DNA of 64,000 bases from Opitutia bacterium UBA4506 (GTDB lineage: Bacteria > Verrucomicrobiota > Verrucomicrobiia > Opitutales > Puniceicoccaceae): the NCBI GenBank assembly GCA_002388665.1, contig DGMY01000044.1, positions 25,984-89,983 of the forward strand. Direction: 5' to 3'. The notes beneath the pieces are model-generated. The model saw nothing but the letters and a program-made list of their open reading frames with translations. It made no database searches and had not been told where the DNA came from. This document shows positions 43,108-55,855 of the stretch, piece by piece. Numbering within the stretch: the stretch's first letter is position 1; each line of letters starts with the position of its first letter. The translations under genes were made by a program, and so were the position numbers.

Positions 43108-46044
43108 ATGGGTATGCTTGGCTTAAAATCGTTTTCTGGGTTTCTTCGTGGTTGTTTCGCCATTCTTTCTGCGAGTGTGGTTATGGCTGAAAGTGGGAAG
43201 GAGTCGTCCCATCGTTTTGAGTACTCTTCGGGCGCAGTACTCGTGGATGGAGGAGGGCTTGTGAAAATAGTGAATCAGGCAGGTGACTGTGAAGTCGATC
43301 TGTCTGTTGCTCTTTACGAGACGGGGTGGCGACGAACATCCCAGGAAAATTTTTCGCTTTCCATGGCAGAACTCGAGGACTCTTTGCAATGGACAGGCTC
43401 TTTTGGAGTGGGAGAAGAAACAGTAAGTTTTGAGCAGAGGGTCTGGGAGGAAGATGATTCAGTGCTGGTCGAATACCGAATCGAAGGTCCCGGAGATCTC
43501 CCTTTTCAGCCGCAGTCGCGGGGGCCATTTGTCAGTGTCATGTTTCCTGGGGATTGTTTCGAAGACCAGAATATCATGGTCGGCGGAAAGACGATTACCT
43601 TGCCGATTTCGAATGTGTGGGGAGACGGGAATAAAGTTGTGATTCCAGGAATTGAGTCAGAGTTGACCCTCGCGGATTGGACTGTGATGTCGGTTTGGAA
43701 TACGAAACATCATAGAGAAGCTCGATTGCAGTTGGCTTCGCAGGCCGGAAATGCTGAGGGGCCGAAGAGCTACGGATTGCGGATTTCGATTGGGACGCAG
43801 AAGACAGAGGTGTCTGCCGAGCCAGTGGAGCCGGTTTTGTCAATCAAGCTAAATGCCTATCCTAGGGTTCTGGAGCTTCCTACAATTGCGGGAGTGAATA
43901 CTGCTGTGGCGAAGAAATGGTTGGATCAGGGTGGAATTGCGTTTGATCGAAACGAGAAAAGCGAAGCAAAGCACTGGGTAAACAAGGTTGAAAATTGGAT
44001 GGATTCTCAGAGCCGCGTCTATGATGTCGCCGACCGGATTGTTCATTTGGAGCTAGCTGGTAGGGTGTTCGATATTCCGAATGTCGGCGAGGTTGAGCTC
44101 TCACTTACTGAAGCGGTACGGGGACTGAATACTGGCGATTCTACCTCAGTAAATGAGCTGGTAGAAGAGTTGCGTGAAGAGTTGGCTGCGATCGGAGACC
44201 TTTTTCAAGAACGCTATGGATACAATTTCTACCCCAAGTCCAACTACAATCCGTATTCTTGGGTGAAGTCTTTTGATTCGCTCGGCTTTGTCGGACCATC
44301 AGATGCACTCACTCCGGGTGAGCCCGATCCCGGATCGATTGGTTGGTTGTCGGGAGGTGGCAGTGTTGATGACTTCTCACTATCACTGCTTCCTGAATCT
44401 GTGAAGAGTCTGGATTCGTTTGATGTAGACCGATCTTGGGTGCGAAGCCGATGGATCAGCGCGGAAGGTGCGAGTTATACGTTCAGTGTCCTAACGCCGC
44501 TAATCGCAGTTGATGATGTGCGTGAGCTACCCGTCAGCGGATTACCATCTAGATCGGAGAGGATCTATATTCCCGGTGAGAACGGGGAATGGGTTCGGCT
44601 GCAATTTGAGGGTGAGACGAGTGACTCGGTTGATTTAACTGATACTGACACTCCATGGATCTGGCTGAGTGGGACCCGTTTTTCAATTCTGCTCTTTCCT
44701 TCGATTCCTGTTCAAGAGATCAAGCGGACCGCTAATGGGGTGAACTTGGCTCTCGAAGGCGAAGGGTCGGTATCCATGATGTGCTTACCGAGTGGATGGA
44801 CAAAAAGTCGAGTGGCGGAAGAAGCGGGGTTTTGGGCGCGTGTTGCCGTATCGCCTCCAGAAGATGTCGTCGAAGTTCTGGGGGAGGGGGAGGTTACCTA
44901 CCGCTACCTCTACGCAGATCGGCCCAATTCTTTCGGCATCAAACCTCTGAAGATTGCGCCGCTCCCGCCGTTGACGGTTCTGCGTGGAAAGGGTGATTGG
45001 GAAGAATCTGCTTTTCCAACAGTCGCAGGTAGGTTCCAGTACGTCGACGGTGATCGGGTGTCCGTTGATATTCCTCCGCGTAAGTTTATACAACGACGGG
45101 GTATTAACGAATACCTTTCGCGGCTGAGCTCCGAGAGAGTCGAGGAGTTCTCAGAGTTGGGGGTCGATTGGATTAGAGTTTGTTTCGGAAACAAAGACTG
45201 GAAGACCGATCCAGACCAAGCTTATCGTGAGCTCGGTGTAGTGTTGGAACGACTGAGGACCTATCGGATGAAGGCTTTGATTGATCCTCATGACTATCGG
45301 TTTGCAGTCCACGACTGGGAGAAGGGGATTCCTACGGATCCTCAAAAAAGGCAGGAGTTTCTGGATCTTTGGCAGAATATAGCGACGATTTGTGTGAATT
45401 ATTCCGATGTTGTTGTTGGGTATGATCTCTACAATGAGCTTCGAGTGCGAAAGGAGGGTTGGCACACTTGGGATCTATTGGCAACGGAGGCAATCGAGGT
45501 TATCCGGCCGATTGACCAGAATACGCCGATCTACATCTCCGGAGTCGATATGTCCAATCCATCGGGCTATTTGTTCGCAAAGCCTATCGAGCAGGAGAAC
45601 TTGATCTACTCTTTCCATTTTTATGCACCTCATTCGTTCTCACATCAGAAGATCTTTCGGGCTTCGACCAATGATGCTTTCGTATTCTACCCTGGGTGGA
45701 TACCTCAGATAGATTGGAAGAACAAGGAGGTCTATGGGAAGGCCCCGCTACAATGGTGGGACCGTTGGGTCATAGAGGCATCTATGTTTCCTGTTCTGGA
45801 ATTCGCGGCCAGATACGATGTTTCCCTCCACTGCGGGGAGGTCGCTCCAATCGGTTACTCGCGGAAGAAGGCGTCGGAATCCTCGGGATTTTGGACACAG
45901 GATTCTCTGGATGTCCTCGAAAGCTATGGGATTCCATGGCATCTCTGGAATCAGGGGTTCGGGTTGGTGATTGAGCCGGTAGCCGAGGATGTTTTTGAAC
46001 GATGGGCCGACGATTCGCTGTTGCCGGTCGAGGAGTCTCAATGA
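43108..46044 (+). CDS. Exported multi-domain protein with C-terminal GH5-like glycosidase domain
   Basis: The 978-residue protein has a signal peptide (about 1-26), the beta-rich domain shared with the preceding gene (about 30-240), a long middle region (about 250-640), and a GH5-like TIM barrel (about 650-975). Within the barrel, E777 in YDLYNEL is the likely acid/base and E911 in LHCGEVAPIGY the likely nucleophile. GH5 enzymes act on beta-glucans, mannans and related chains. An SD-like AGGA precedes the ATG. It overlaps the following propeller gene by 4 bases. The unknown N-terminal domain is the novel part; the substrate is not predictable from sequence. Confidence 0.85.
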   Translation: MGMLGLKSFSGFLRGCFAILSASVVMAESGKESSHRFEYSSGAVLVDGGGLVKIVNQAGDCEVDLSVALYETGWRRTSQENFSLSMAELEDSLQWTGSFGVGEETVSFEQRVWEEDDSVLVEYRIEGPGDLPFQPQSRGPFVSVMFPGDCFEDQNIMVGGKTITLPISNVWGDGNKVVIPGIESELTLADWTVMSVWNTKHHREARLQLASQAGNAEGPKSYGLRISIGTQKTEVSAEPVEPVLSIKLNAYPRVLELPTIAGVNTAVAKKWLDQGGIAFDRNEKSEAKHWVNKVENWMDSQSRVYDVADRIVHLELAGRVFDIPNVGEVELSLTEAVRGLNTGDSTSVNELVEELREELAAIGDLFQERYGYNFYPKSNYNPYSWVKSFDSLGFVGPSDALTPGEPDPGSIGWLSGGGSVDDFSLSLLPESVKSLDSFDVDRSWVRSRWISAEGASYTFSVLTPLIAVDDVRELPVSGLPSRSERIYIPGENGEWVRLQFEGETSDSVDLTDTDTPWIWLSGTRFSILLFPSIPVQEIKRTANGVNLALEGEGSVSMMCLPSGWTKSRVAEEAGFWARVAVSPPEDVVEVLGEGEVTYRYLYADRPNSFGIKPLKIAPLPPLTVLRGKGDWEESAFPTVAGRFQYVDGDRVSVDIPPRKFIQRRGINEYLSRLSSERVEEFSELGVDWIRVCFGNKDWKTDPDQAYRELGVVLERLRTYRMKALIDPHDYRFAVHDWEKGIPTDPQKRQEFLDLWQNIATICVNYSDVVVGYDLYNELRVRKEGWHTWDLLATEAIEVIRPIDQNTPIYISGVDMSNPSGYLFAKPIEQENLIYSFHFYAPHSFSHQKIFRASTNDAFVFYPGWIPQIDWKNKEVYGKAPLQWWDRWVIEASMFPVLEFAARYDVSLHCGEVAPIGYSRKKASESSGFWTQDSLDVLESYGIPWHLWNQGFGLVIEPVAEDVFERWADDSLLPVEESQ

Positions 46045-47123
46045 GTGTAGAAGGTTCTCTGGTTGTCGGGCTTGAGGCTCTGACCGACTTTTCCGATGGC
46101 TGCTATTTAGCCTACCCACATACGAACGGTTTTATGCAGGATGGTCGGCTTGTGGTCGGCCGGGTCAGGCCGGGTTTTGTGGATTTAGAGGTACTTGACC
46201 CCCATACCCGCAACCTTGTGCCCTTGAAATCGTTTCCGGAGGAAGAATTGCAGGAGTCAGAGAAGTTTCTTTGGTTTGATGTGGCCTTGGACGACGATAG
46301 GGTGGCTGTATGTGCCGGGAATTGGGTCTATTGTTTGAACCCTAGCAAAACGGGTTTGGGAGTCGTCAAGTATCGTCATCGGAACCAATTCCCTCCGCCG
46401 GGTGGACAGTTGCCGAGCATTCGAAGAGATGGACTGTCGATCCTATTCGAATGCAGAGAGAGTCGCCGTTATCGAATGAACCGTCTGGACCTCGATTCAG
46501 ATCAGGTCCGTTGCGTAGTCGAATTTGAATGGCTGGCGAATCACTTCCAATATAGCCCCTTTGATCCAGGCTGGATTGGGGTGGCGCACGAGGGTGCAAC
46601 TGAAACAGTGAATGATCGGGTTTGGGCGGTTCATTCAGGAGAGGCTGCTCTAGGGAAATGCTTGTTCGATCAGACCGGCTCCGGATTATATCTCGGGCAC
46701 GAGCGATGGTGCTTTGATCGACTTTCTTGCCTAGTCGTCGCCTACGGTGAAAGTCCTGGGGGGCCCCGGGGTGTATATGAGTGTTTCCCTCGTTCAGGGG
46801 AGATGCACCTCGTGAGCGAGGGTGATCGCGATTGGCATGTAAATGTTAGCGTCGATGGACGTTGGGTGGTCGTCGACACGACTGGTCCGTCTGATCGAGC
46901 TGGAAGAGGGTGGCAGGACGCTGGTCAGGTTAGTGATATTCTGGTAATTTGTCGCAGAAGTGGTGAGCGGAGATTTCTCGCGCGCGTTGGCCGTGCCAAG
47001 TGCCATCCGAGACATCCTCACCCTGCATTCTCCAGAGATGGGAGCTGGATCTACTTTAACGATGCCGATCCGATTGGTGAGGGAAACCGAGTCTGCCGAA
47101 TGAGAAATCCATTCACTTTCTGA
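46041..47123 (+). CDS. Oligogalacturonate-lyase-like beta-propeller (PL22-like)
   Basis: I chose the ATG at 46041 (360 residues), which overlaps the GH5-like stop by 4 bases. The chain resembles cytoplasmic oligogalacturonate lyases. It has the metal-site region HEGATETVNDRVW (family HEG...v.dR.W) and CHPRHPHPAFSRDGSWIYF, whose HPHP pair matches the family's Mn2+ histidines. The usual Gln before HPHP is replaced by His. There is no signal peptide, consistent with intracellular cleavage of short unsaturated uronides. This points to a uronic-acid-containing substrate. Confidence is moderate because propeller families converge. Confidence 0.68.
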   Translation: MSVEGSLVVGLEALTDFSDGCYLAYPHTNGFMQDGRLVVGRVRPGFVDLEVLDPHTRNLVPLKSFPEEELQESEKFLWFDVALDDDRVAVCAGNWVYCLNPSKTGLGVVKYRHRNQFPPPGGQLPSIRRDGLSILFECRESRRYRMNRLDLDSDQVRCVVEFEWLANHFQYSPFDPGWIGVAHEGATETVNDRVWAVHSGEAALGKCLFDQTGSGLYLGHERWCFDRLSCLVVAYGESPGGPRGVYECFPRSGEMHLVSEGDRDWHVNVSVDGRWVVVDTTGPSDRAGRGWQDAGQVSDILVICRRSGERRFLARVGRAKCHPRHPHPAFSRDGSWIYFNDADPIGEGNRVCRMRNPFTF

Positions 47124-47125
47124 CT

Positions 47126-47137
47126 GTTACTCGTAAC
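47126..47137. promoter_or_regulatory. LacI-type operator, copy 3 (GTTACTCGTAAC)
   Basis: One base differs from copies 1 and 2. It starts 3 bases after the propeller-gene stop and 111 bases before the PEP-CTERM gene. TTGATC follows after exactly 12 bases (47150). A weak -10 (AAGAAT, 47174-47179) lies 18 bases beyond. Confidence 0.75.
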
Positions 47138-47247
47138 GCAATGGGATGATTGATCATATTTTAACATGTGTTCAAGAATGCGTCGTCATCGTGGATAGAA
47201 ATAAATCCCACTTTTGTTATCGGTAAAACTACAACCCCCATAAAAAT

Positions 47248-48117
47248 ATGAAAAACAATACCCTGATTGTAACTGCAATTGCCTCTGGCCTTAGTCTGTT
47301 CTCGTTTTCTTCGAGCGCCGCACTGTTGGCCGAAGAGTCGTTTCTAATTGGTTCGGATCCTTCCGCGGGAGAATACGAAGACAATGTTTCCATCATCGGT
47401 GAGAGCCCAACGGTCCCAGGCTTTACAGGAGCATGGCAAGGTGGAGTTGCAACCGCAGAGACAGGAACATTGGACTATTCAGATGCTTCCGGAACACTAC
47501 AAAGTTCAGGAGGAAAGATTCGGATGGGTGGAAGTGATCGAGCGGGTCGACAATTTGCCCAAGGTTTGGACAACTCTTCGAGCGGTACCTACTATCTAGG
47601 TTTCCTCTATCAGCAGGCGACCACTCTTGCCGGTTATCGTGGATTTTCATTATACGATGGATCGGTCTCATCGGGGAACCGCGTATTCAACGTGTTTGCG
47701 GATAGCTCGGTTTCGGGTGAGCTCGATATTTCCAATGATTTCACCGGAGGCGCTGGAAGCGCTCCGTCATCCACGATTGATGCGAACGTGAACTTTTTCG
47801 TATTCGAATTTACGATGAGCACCGGTTCGCTTGCTGATTCGGTCGCTCTCTATAAGAACCCTGACTTGGCTTCGGGGCCTGATGCAGGCAGCTTGATCTT
47901 TAGTGCGAGCGGTATGGATGTGGCCTTTGACTTTATCGGGATGGAACGATTCACGGGTAGTGGAGCGAGCTACACAAACTACATCGATGAGATTCGAATG
48001 AGTCAGACTTATAATGATGTTTCAACGGTTCCGGTTCCTGAGTCCTCTGCCTACACCTTTTTTGTGGGAATGATCACGGCCGTACTCATGACAACTATGC
48101 GTCGGAGGAAAGCTTAA
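47248..48117 (+). CDS. PEP-CTERM surface protein
   Basis: The 289-residue protein has an N-terminal signal peptide (about 1-24, ending SSSAAL) and a Ser/Gly/Asp-rich beta-type body. The C-terminal sorting signal is VPVPESSAY, then a hydrophobic helix, then a basic tail (RRRKA). PEP-CTERM proteins are processed by an exosortase (EpsH/XrtB type) and attached to extracellular polysaccharide. No exosortase lies in this window. The body resembles a lectin-like jelly roll (YIDEIRMS near the end). It is preceded by the third operator copy and may be co-regulated with the polysaccharide genes. Confidence 0.9.
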   Translation: MKNNTLIVTAIASGLSLFSFSSSAALLAEESFLIGSDPSAGEYEDNVSIIGESPTVPGFTGAWQGGVATAETGTLDYSDASGTLQSSGGKIRMGGSDRAGRQFAQGLDNSSSGTYYLGFLYQQATTLAGYRGFSLYDGSVSSGNRVFNVFADSSVSGELDISNDFTGGAGSAPSSTIDANVNFFVFEFTMSTGSLADSVALYKNPDLASGPDAGSLIFSASGMDVAFDFIGMERFTGSGASYTNYIDEIRMSQTYNDVSTVPVPESSAYTFFVGMITAVLMTTMRRRKA

Positions 48118-48135
48118 CCTATTCTGAGTGTGGAG

Positions 48136-48167
48136 TGGTTCATTCGAGCCTTCGGATGAACCATTTT
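48136..48167 (+). terminator. Intrinsic terminator of the PEP-CTERM gene
   Basis: TGGTTCATTCG and TCGGATGAACCA (one G-T pair) form an 11-bp stem with a 6-base loop, followed by TTTTAC. It begins 18 bases after the stop codon. Confidence 0.8.
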
Positions 48168-48205
48168 ACGTTCGGGATGGTGGCATGCCAGTGGTGCCTG
48201 AAGCC

Positions 48206-49077
48206 CTATTGGAAGACGACGGTTTTGTTGTTGTAGACCAGGATACGGCTTTCGAGGTGCCATCGCAGGGCCTGAGCCAACACGCTCTTTTCGAGATCGC
48301 GTCCGCGCCGCGTCAGTTCGCTCACCGAGTCGCGGTGGTTTACCCGGCTGACGTCTTGGTGAATGATCGGGCCTTCATCGAGGTCGGCCGTTGCGTAGTG
48401 TGCGGTCGCGCCGATGAGTTTTACCCCGCGTGCGTAGGCCTGGTGATAGGGTCGGCCACCGGCGAATGCGGGGAGGAAGGAGTGGTGAATGTTGATGACC
48501 GGTACAGTGAGCCGGTTCAACAGATCGGCCGAAAGGACCTGCATGTAGCGCGCGAGGACGACGAGATCGACGTCGTATTCCCGGCAGAGGCGGACCTGCT
48601 CGGCCTCGGAGTCGGCCCGCTCTTTTGTGCCGGCGGATCCGATGGGTACATGGTGAAAGGGGATCCCGTAGTTCTCCGCCGATTCGCGGAGAGTGGGGTG
48701 ATTGGACACGATGCAGGCAATCTCCCCGTGAAACTCGCCCGCTTGTGCCCGGAGGAGAACATCGTGGAAGCAATGGGGGATCTTGGAGACGAAGAGCGCG
48801 ATCCGGGGGACGACATCGGACCGAGTGACTCGAACGGTCATCCCCAGTTCGCTCGTGGCAAACTGAGCGAAAGCCTCACCCTCCTCGCGGCACTGTTCGG
48901 TGCCGGTTCCGCTCGCGGGGACCCATTCCACCCGTTGAAAGAAAATCCTTTCCTCGGGATCCTGATGCTGATCGGCGTGGAGGATGTTTCCTCCACGCGC
49001 GAAAATCCAGCCGGCTACCTTGGCGACAATGCCGGGTTGGTCCGGGCCGGAGAGGAGGGCGATGAGCCGCGGTTCGC

Positions 49078-49081
<4 letters not shown>
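48206..49081 (-). CDS. purU: Formyltetrahydrofolate deformylase
   Basis: PurU hydrolyses 10-formyl-THF to formate and THF, balancing one-carbon pools. The 291 residues have an N-terminal ACT domain (about 5-80; LSGPDQPGIVAKVAGWIF) and a formyltransferase-like domain. The latter includes SNHPTLR, NIHHSFLPAF and the catalytic Asp region TADLDEGPIIHQD. Length matches the family (about 280). The start overlaps the carB stop by 4 bases. Confidence 0.95.
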
Positions 49082-52323
<3,242 letters not shown>

Positions 52324-52500
52324 TTGGGGAGAAGATGAAGGATCGAGCACGATGGATGAAGCAAATTCTTCACCAAAACGGACTTATACTAGATTCTTTG
52401 GAGCTGTGGGTTCGGGAGATCCCGTTTTTGAGGCCGCAAAAGGGGGGTGGGGGAGAGAAAAGAGTTTGCGGCCAGTGGTTGTTCTGCTTGGCTCCTCCCA

Positions 52501-53655
52501 ATGGATGAACCGCGCAAGGTAATACTGTTGGGGGCGACAGGAAGTATCGGCGAGAGCTCCTTGCGGATATTGCGGGCGCACCGCGATCGTCTGCAATTGG
52601 TGGGAGTGGCCGCCTGCACCAGCGCGCGGGAGTTGGCCTCCATCGTGCGGGAGTTTGAGGTGCCCCATGCCTGCCTGACCGACGAGACGGCCGCCCGGGA
52701 GGCGGTGCGGGAGGGACTGTTCCCCGAGGGGTGTGAGCTGCACGTCGGCGAGCAGGGATTGACTTCCATCGCGTCTCAACCGGCCGCGGATGTGGTGCTG
52801 GTCGCCGTGGTCGGTACCGCTGCGCTGCGACCGACTCTGGCTGCGATCGAGGCGGGGCGGGATATCGTGTTGGCCAGCAAGGAGATTATGGTCCTCGGCG
52901 GGTCTTTTGTGATGGAGGCCGCTCAGCGGGCCGGCGTCCGCCTGCTTCCTGCCGACAGCGAGCACAATGCGATCTTTCAGTGCTTGCAGGGCCGTACGGA
53001 CCCGCATCTGGACAAGTTGATTTTGACCGCTTCGGGCGGAAGGTTTCGGGATCGCGATCCGGGGACCTTGGGGACGGTAACGCCCGAGGAGGCGACCGAT
53101 CACCCCAATTGGTCGATGGGGCCCAAGATTACGGTCGATTCGGCGACGATGGCCAACAAGGGTCTCGAGTTGATCGAGGCTCGCTGGCTGTTCGATGTTC
53201 CACCGGAACGCTTGGAGGTCGTTCTGCACCGGCAGAGCATCGTCCACTCCTTTGTCCAGTATGTGGACGGGTCAATCCTGGGGCAGCTCAGTCCGCCCTC
53301 GATGACTTTTGCGCTCCAGCACTGCCTCCTCTATCCGGAGCGGGCGCCGGGGGTAGAGGACGCCCTGGATTTTTCCAAGGCCCTGTCTTTGGATTTTGCT
53401 CCCGTTCCCCAAGGGCGCTATCCCTGCCTCGATCTCGCGTTTGCCGCGCTCCGAACCGGACCCGTGGCCATGGCAGTTTTCAATGCTGCCAACGAGGTGG
53501 CGGTGGCCGATTTTCTGGTGGGGCGAATCGGCTTCCTCGACATTCCCCGGGTGGTCAGCGGGGTGCTGGAGGGACTGCCTGAGCGCCCGGTTTCTTCCTT
53601 GGAAGATCTCCTCGATGCCGACCGCGAAGCCCGCCGACTCGCCGCCGAGCGTTGA
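52501..53655 (+). CDS. dxr: 1-deoxy-D-xylulose-5-phosphate reductoisomerase
   Basis: Dxr makes MEP, the committed step of the non-mevalonate isoprenoid pathway. I chose the ATG at 52501 (384 residues); an earlier in-frame start adds 18 unlikely residues. Motifs include the NADPH-binding GATGSIGESS (about 10-19), SKEIMVLGG, and the metal/substrate region DSEHNAIFQCL with TASGGRFRDRD. Length is typical for Dxr (about 398). Confidence 0.96.
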   Translation: MDEPRKVILLGATGSIGESSLRILRAHRDRLQLVGVAACTSARELASIVREFEVPHACLTDETAAREAVREGLFPEGCELHVGEQGLTSIASQPAADVVLVAVVGTAALRPTLAAIEAGRDIVLASKEIMVLGGSFVMEAAQRAGVRLLPADSEHNAIFQCLQGRTDPHLDKLILTASGGRFRDRDPGTLGTVTPEEATDHPNWSMGPKITVDSATMANKGLELIEARWLFDVPPERLEVVLHRQSIVHSFVQYVDGSILGQLSPPSMTFALQHCLLYPERAPGVEDALDFSKALSLDFAPVPQGRYPCLDLAFAALRTGPVAMAVFNAANEVAVADFLVGRIGFLDIPRVVSGVLEGLPERPVSSLEDLLDADREARRLAAER

Positions 53656-53749
53656 GCCCTCGTCACGGGTGGTGAAATAGCCGGCCCACTGCCGCCGTCT
53701 CCGCCTTTATTCTTGTCGTGGACGAGACTGGGACGCATTGAAGGTAGAT

Positions 53750-55687
53750 ATGGCCTTATTGACTTACCGTAATCTGACTGTGTCCTTCGGGGGGCCTAAG
53801 TTGTTGGACGATGCTGCGCTGGTGATTGACGAGAAAGAACGACTGTGTCTGGTCGGGCGCAATGGCGAGGGGAAGTCAACGTTGCTGCGGATTGTGGAGG
53901 GGGCAGTGACCCCCGATCACGGCGAGCTGGAAGCGAAGCCGGGCCTCTGTGTGCGAAAGCTGGATCAAGAGATTCCAGAGATCCCGGACGAGACCGTTTT
54001 TGGTGTCGTGGCGGCAGGGCTGGGCGAGGCGAGCCGGACGATTGCGGAGTATCACCGGGTGGCCAGAGACTACGCGGCTGACCCAGAGAACGAGTCCCTG
54101 GCGGACCGGCTGGATTCCCTCCAAAACGAGCTGGATCATTCCGATGGCTGGACGCTGGACCGCAAGGTCGCGACCGTCCTCGACCGGGTGGGCATCGACG
54201 GTGAGAGTTTGTTTGAATCGCTCTCGGGCGGGAATAAACGGCGCGCTCTTCTCGCCCGCGCCTTGGTGGCCGAGCCGGATTTGCTTCTCCTCGACGAGCC
54301 GACCAATCATTTGGACATTCCGGGGATTCGCTGGCTGGAAGAGTTCTTTCGCAAGACGAACATTGCCCTGCTCTTTGTTTCTCACGATCGAAGTTTTGTC
54401 CGCCGGATGGCCGACGGGGTGCTCGATCTCGATCGCGGGCGATTGACCCGCTGGGATTGCGATTACGATACCTACCTCGAGCGCAAGAGCGATTGGCTGG
54501 CCGGCGAGGCCAAGAGGAATGAAAATTTCGACAAGAAGCTCTCCGAGGAAGAGATTTGGATTCGCAAGGGCATCCGCGCACGCCGAACCCGAAATGAGGG
54601 CCGGGTACGGGCGTTGGAGGATATGCGCAACGAGCGGGCGAAACGGCGCGAGCAATCCGGCAAGGCCCAGCTGGAGATGAACGATGCGCAACTCTCCGGC
54701 CGTAAGGTCATCGAGGCCAAGAACATTTCATTTTCATGGGGTGGCTCTCCTTTAATCCAGGATTTCACCTCGACGATTTGGCGCGGGGATAAGATTGGGA
54801 TTTGTGGCTTGAACGGTTCGGGCAAGACCACGCTGCTTCAGCTCCTCCTCGGCGGGCTGGAGCCGGAGTCGGGGGTAGTCACCCACGGAACGCGTTTGGA
54901 GGTGGCCTATTTCGATCAGCACCGCTCGCAGCTCGATCCAAACTTATCGGTCGCCGAGAACGTCTTCCCAGGGGGTGAAACGGTGACCATCAATGGACGT
55001 CCCCGCCACATCCTCTCTTATCTCCAGGATTTTCTCTTCACTGCTGAAACGGCCCGCGCCCCGATCCGGAAGCTGTCCGGTGGGGAGCGCGCGCGGCTTC
55101 TGTTGGCCCGTTTGTTCCTCCAGCCCGCGAATTTGCTCGTTCTGGATGAGCCGACCAATGACCTCGATATCGAAACGGTGGAGCTGCTCGAGGAGCGTTT
55201 GCTGGAATTTGAAGGGACCCTCCTTCTGGTGAGCCACGACCGATCTTTCTTGGACAATGTCGCGACCAGTACCTTCGCTCTCGAGGGAGATGGCCGGGTT
55301 CGCGAGTATGCCGCCGGAGCCGATCAATGGGTGGCGGACTTTGAGCGCCGGCAGGCTGCGTCCGCGGCCAGTGCCGAAAAGAAGGCCGCAAAAGCGTCAA
55401 AGGCCACCGCAAAACCAGTCGCTCAAGCCGCGGTCCCGGTCGCCGATAAAGCGAAGCCCCGGAAGCTCCTCAACAAAGAACGGGAAGCGTTGAAAACTTT
55501 GCCCGGCCGGATTGAGCAGTTGGAGGCGACCCATGCGGCGCTGGCCGAAAAGATGTCGACCGCGGACTACTACCAGGACCCTACAAACGATCCGGTAGCC
55601 GATTCGGCCAAGCTGGAACAATTGCAGGATGAGGTCCTCGAAGCCTACGCGCAGTGGGAGGAGTTGACCGAGCTCGCCGAGGGTTGA
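53750..55687 (+). CDS. uup: ABC-F family ATPase, Uup-type
   Basis: I chose the ATG at 53750 (645 residues); GAAGGTAGAT precedes it and an upstream TTG is less likely. Two ABC domains are present: Walker A GRNGEGKST and GLNGSGKTT, with signatures LSGGNKRRALLARAL and LSGGERARLLLARLF. There are no membrane segments. The Ala/Lys-rich linker and C-terminal coiled coil (about 545-645) match Uup, a ribosome- and DNA-structure-associated ABC-F. Exact subgroup assignment would need a tree. Confidence 0.9.
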   Translation: MALLTYRNLTVSFGGPKLLDDAALVIDEKERLCLVGRNGEGKSTLLRIVEGAVTPDHGELEAKPGLCVRKLDQEIPEIPDETVFGVVAAGLGEASRTIAEYHRVARDYAADPENESLADRLDSLQNELDHSDGWTLDRKVATVLDRVGIDGESLFESLSGGNKRRALLARALVAEPDLLLLDEPTNHLDIPGIRWLEEFFRKTNIALLFVSHDRSFVRRMADGVLDLDRGRLTRWDCDYDTYLERKSDWLAGEAKRNENFDKKLSEEEIWIRKGIRARRTRNEGRVRALEDMRNERAKRREQSGKAQLEMNDAQLSGRKVIEAKNISFSWGGSPLIQDFTSTIWRGDKIGICGLNGSGKTTLLQLLLGGLEPESGVVTHGTRLEVAYFDQHRSQLDPNLSVAENVFPGGETVTINGRPRHILSYLQDFLFTAETARAPIRKLSGGERARLLLARLFLQPANLLVLDEPTNDLDIETVELLEERLLEFEGTLLLVSHDRSFLDNVATSTFALEGDGRVREYAAGADQWVADFERRQAASAASAEKKAAKASKATAKPVAQAAVPVADKAKPRKLLNKEREALKTLPGRIEQLEATHAALAEKMSTADYYQDPTNDPVADSAKLEQLQDEVLEAYAQWEELTELAEG

Positions 55688-55855
55688 AGGGGGCGGTATG
55701 GAGAGGCCTCCAGTGGCTCTGGCGGCGACCAAATTCGCTGGGAAAATTCGGGTCGGGCTTGAGTCAATTCGGTGGATGGAGATTGTTCGGTCGGAAGATC
55801 CCGTTGGTTTGACTCGTCTTTTTTGTCGAGAGAAGTGAGGATTTTACCAATCCAT

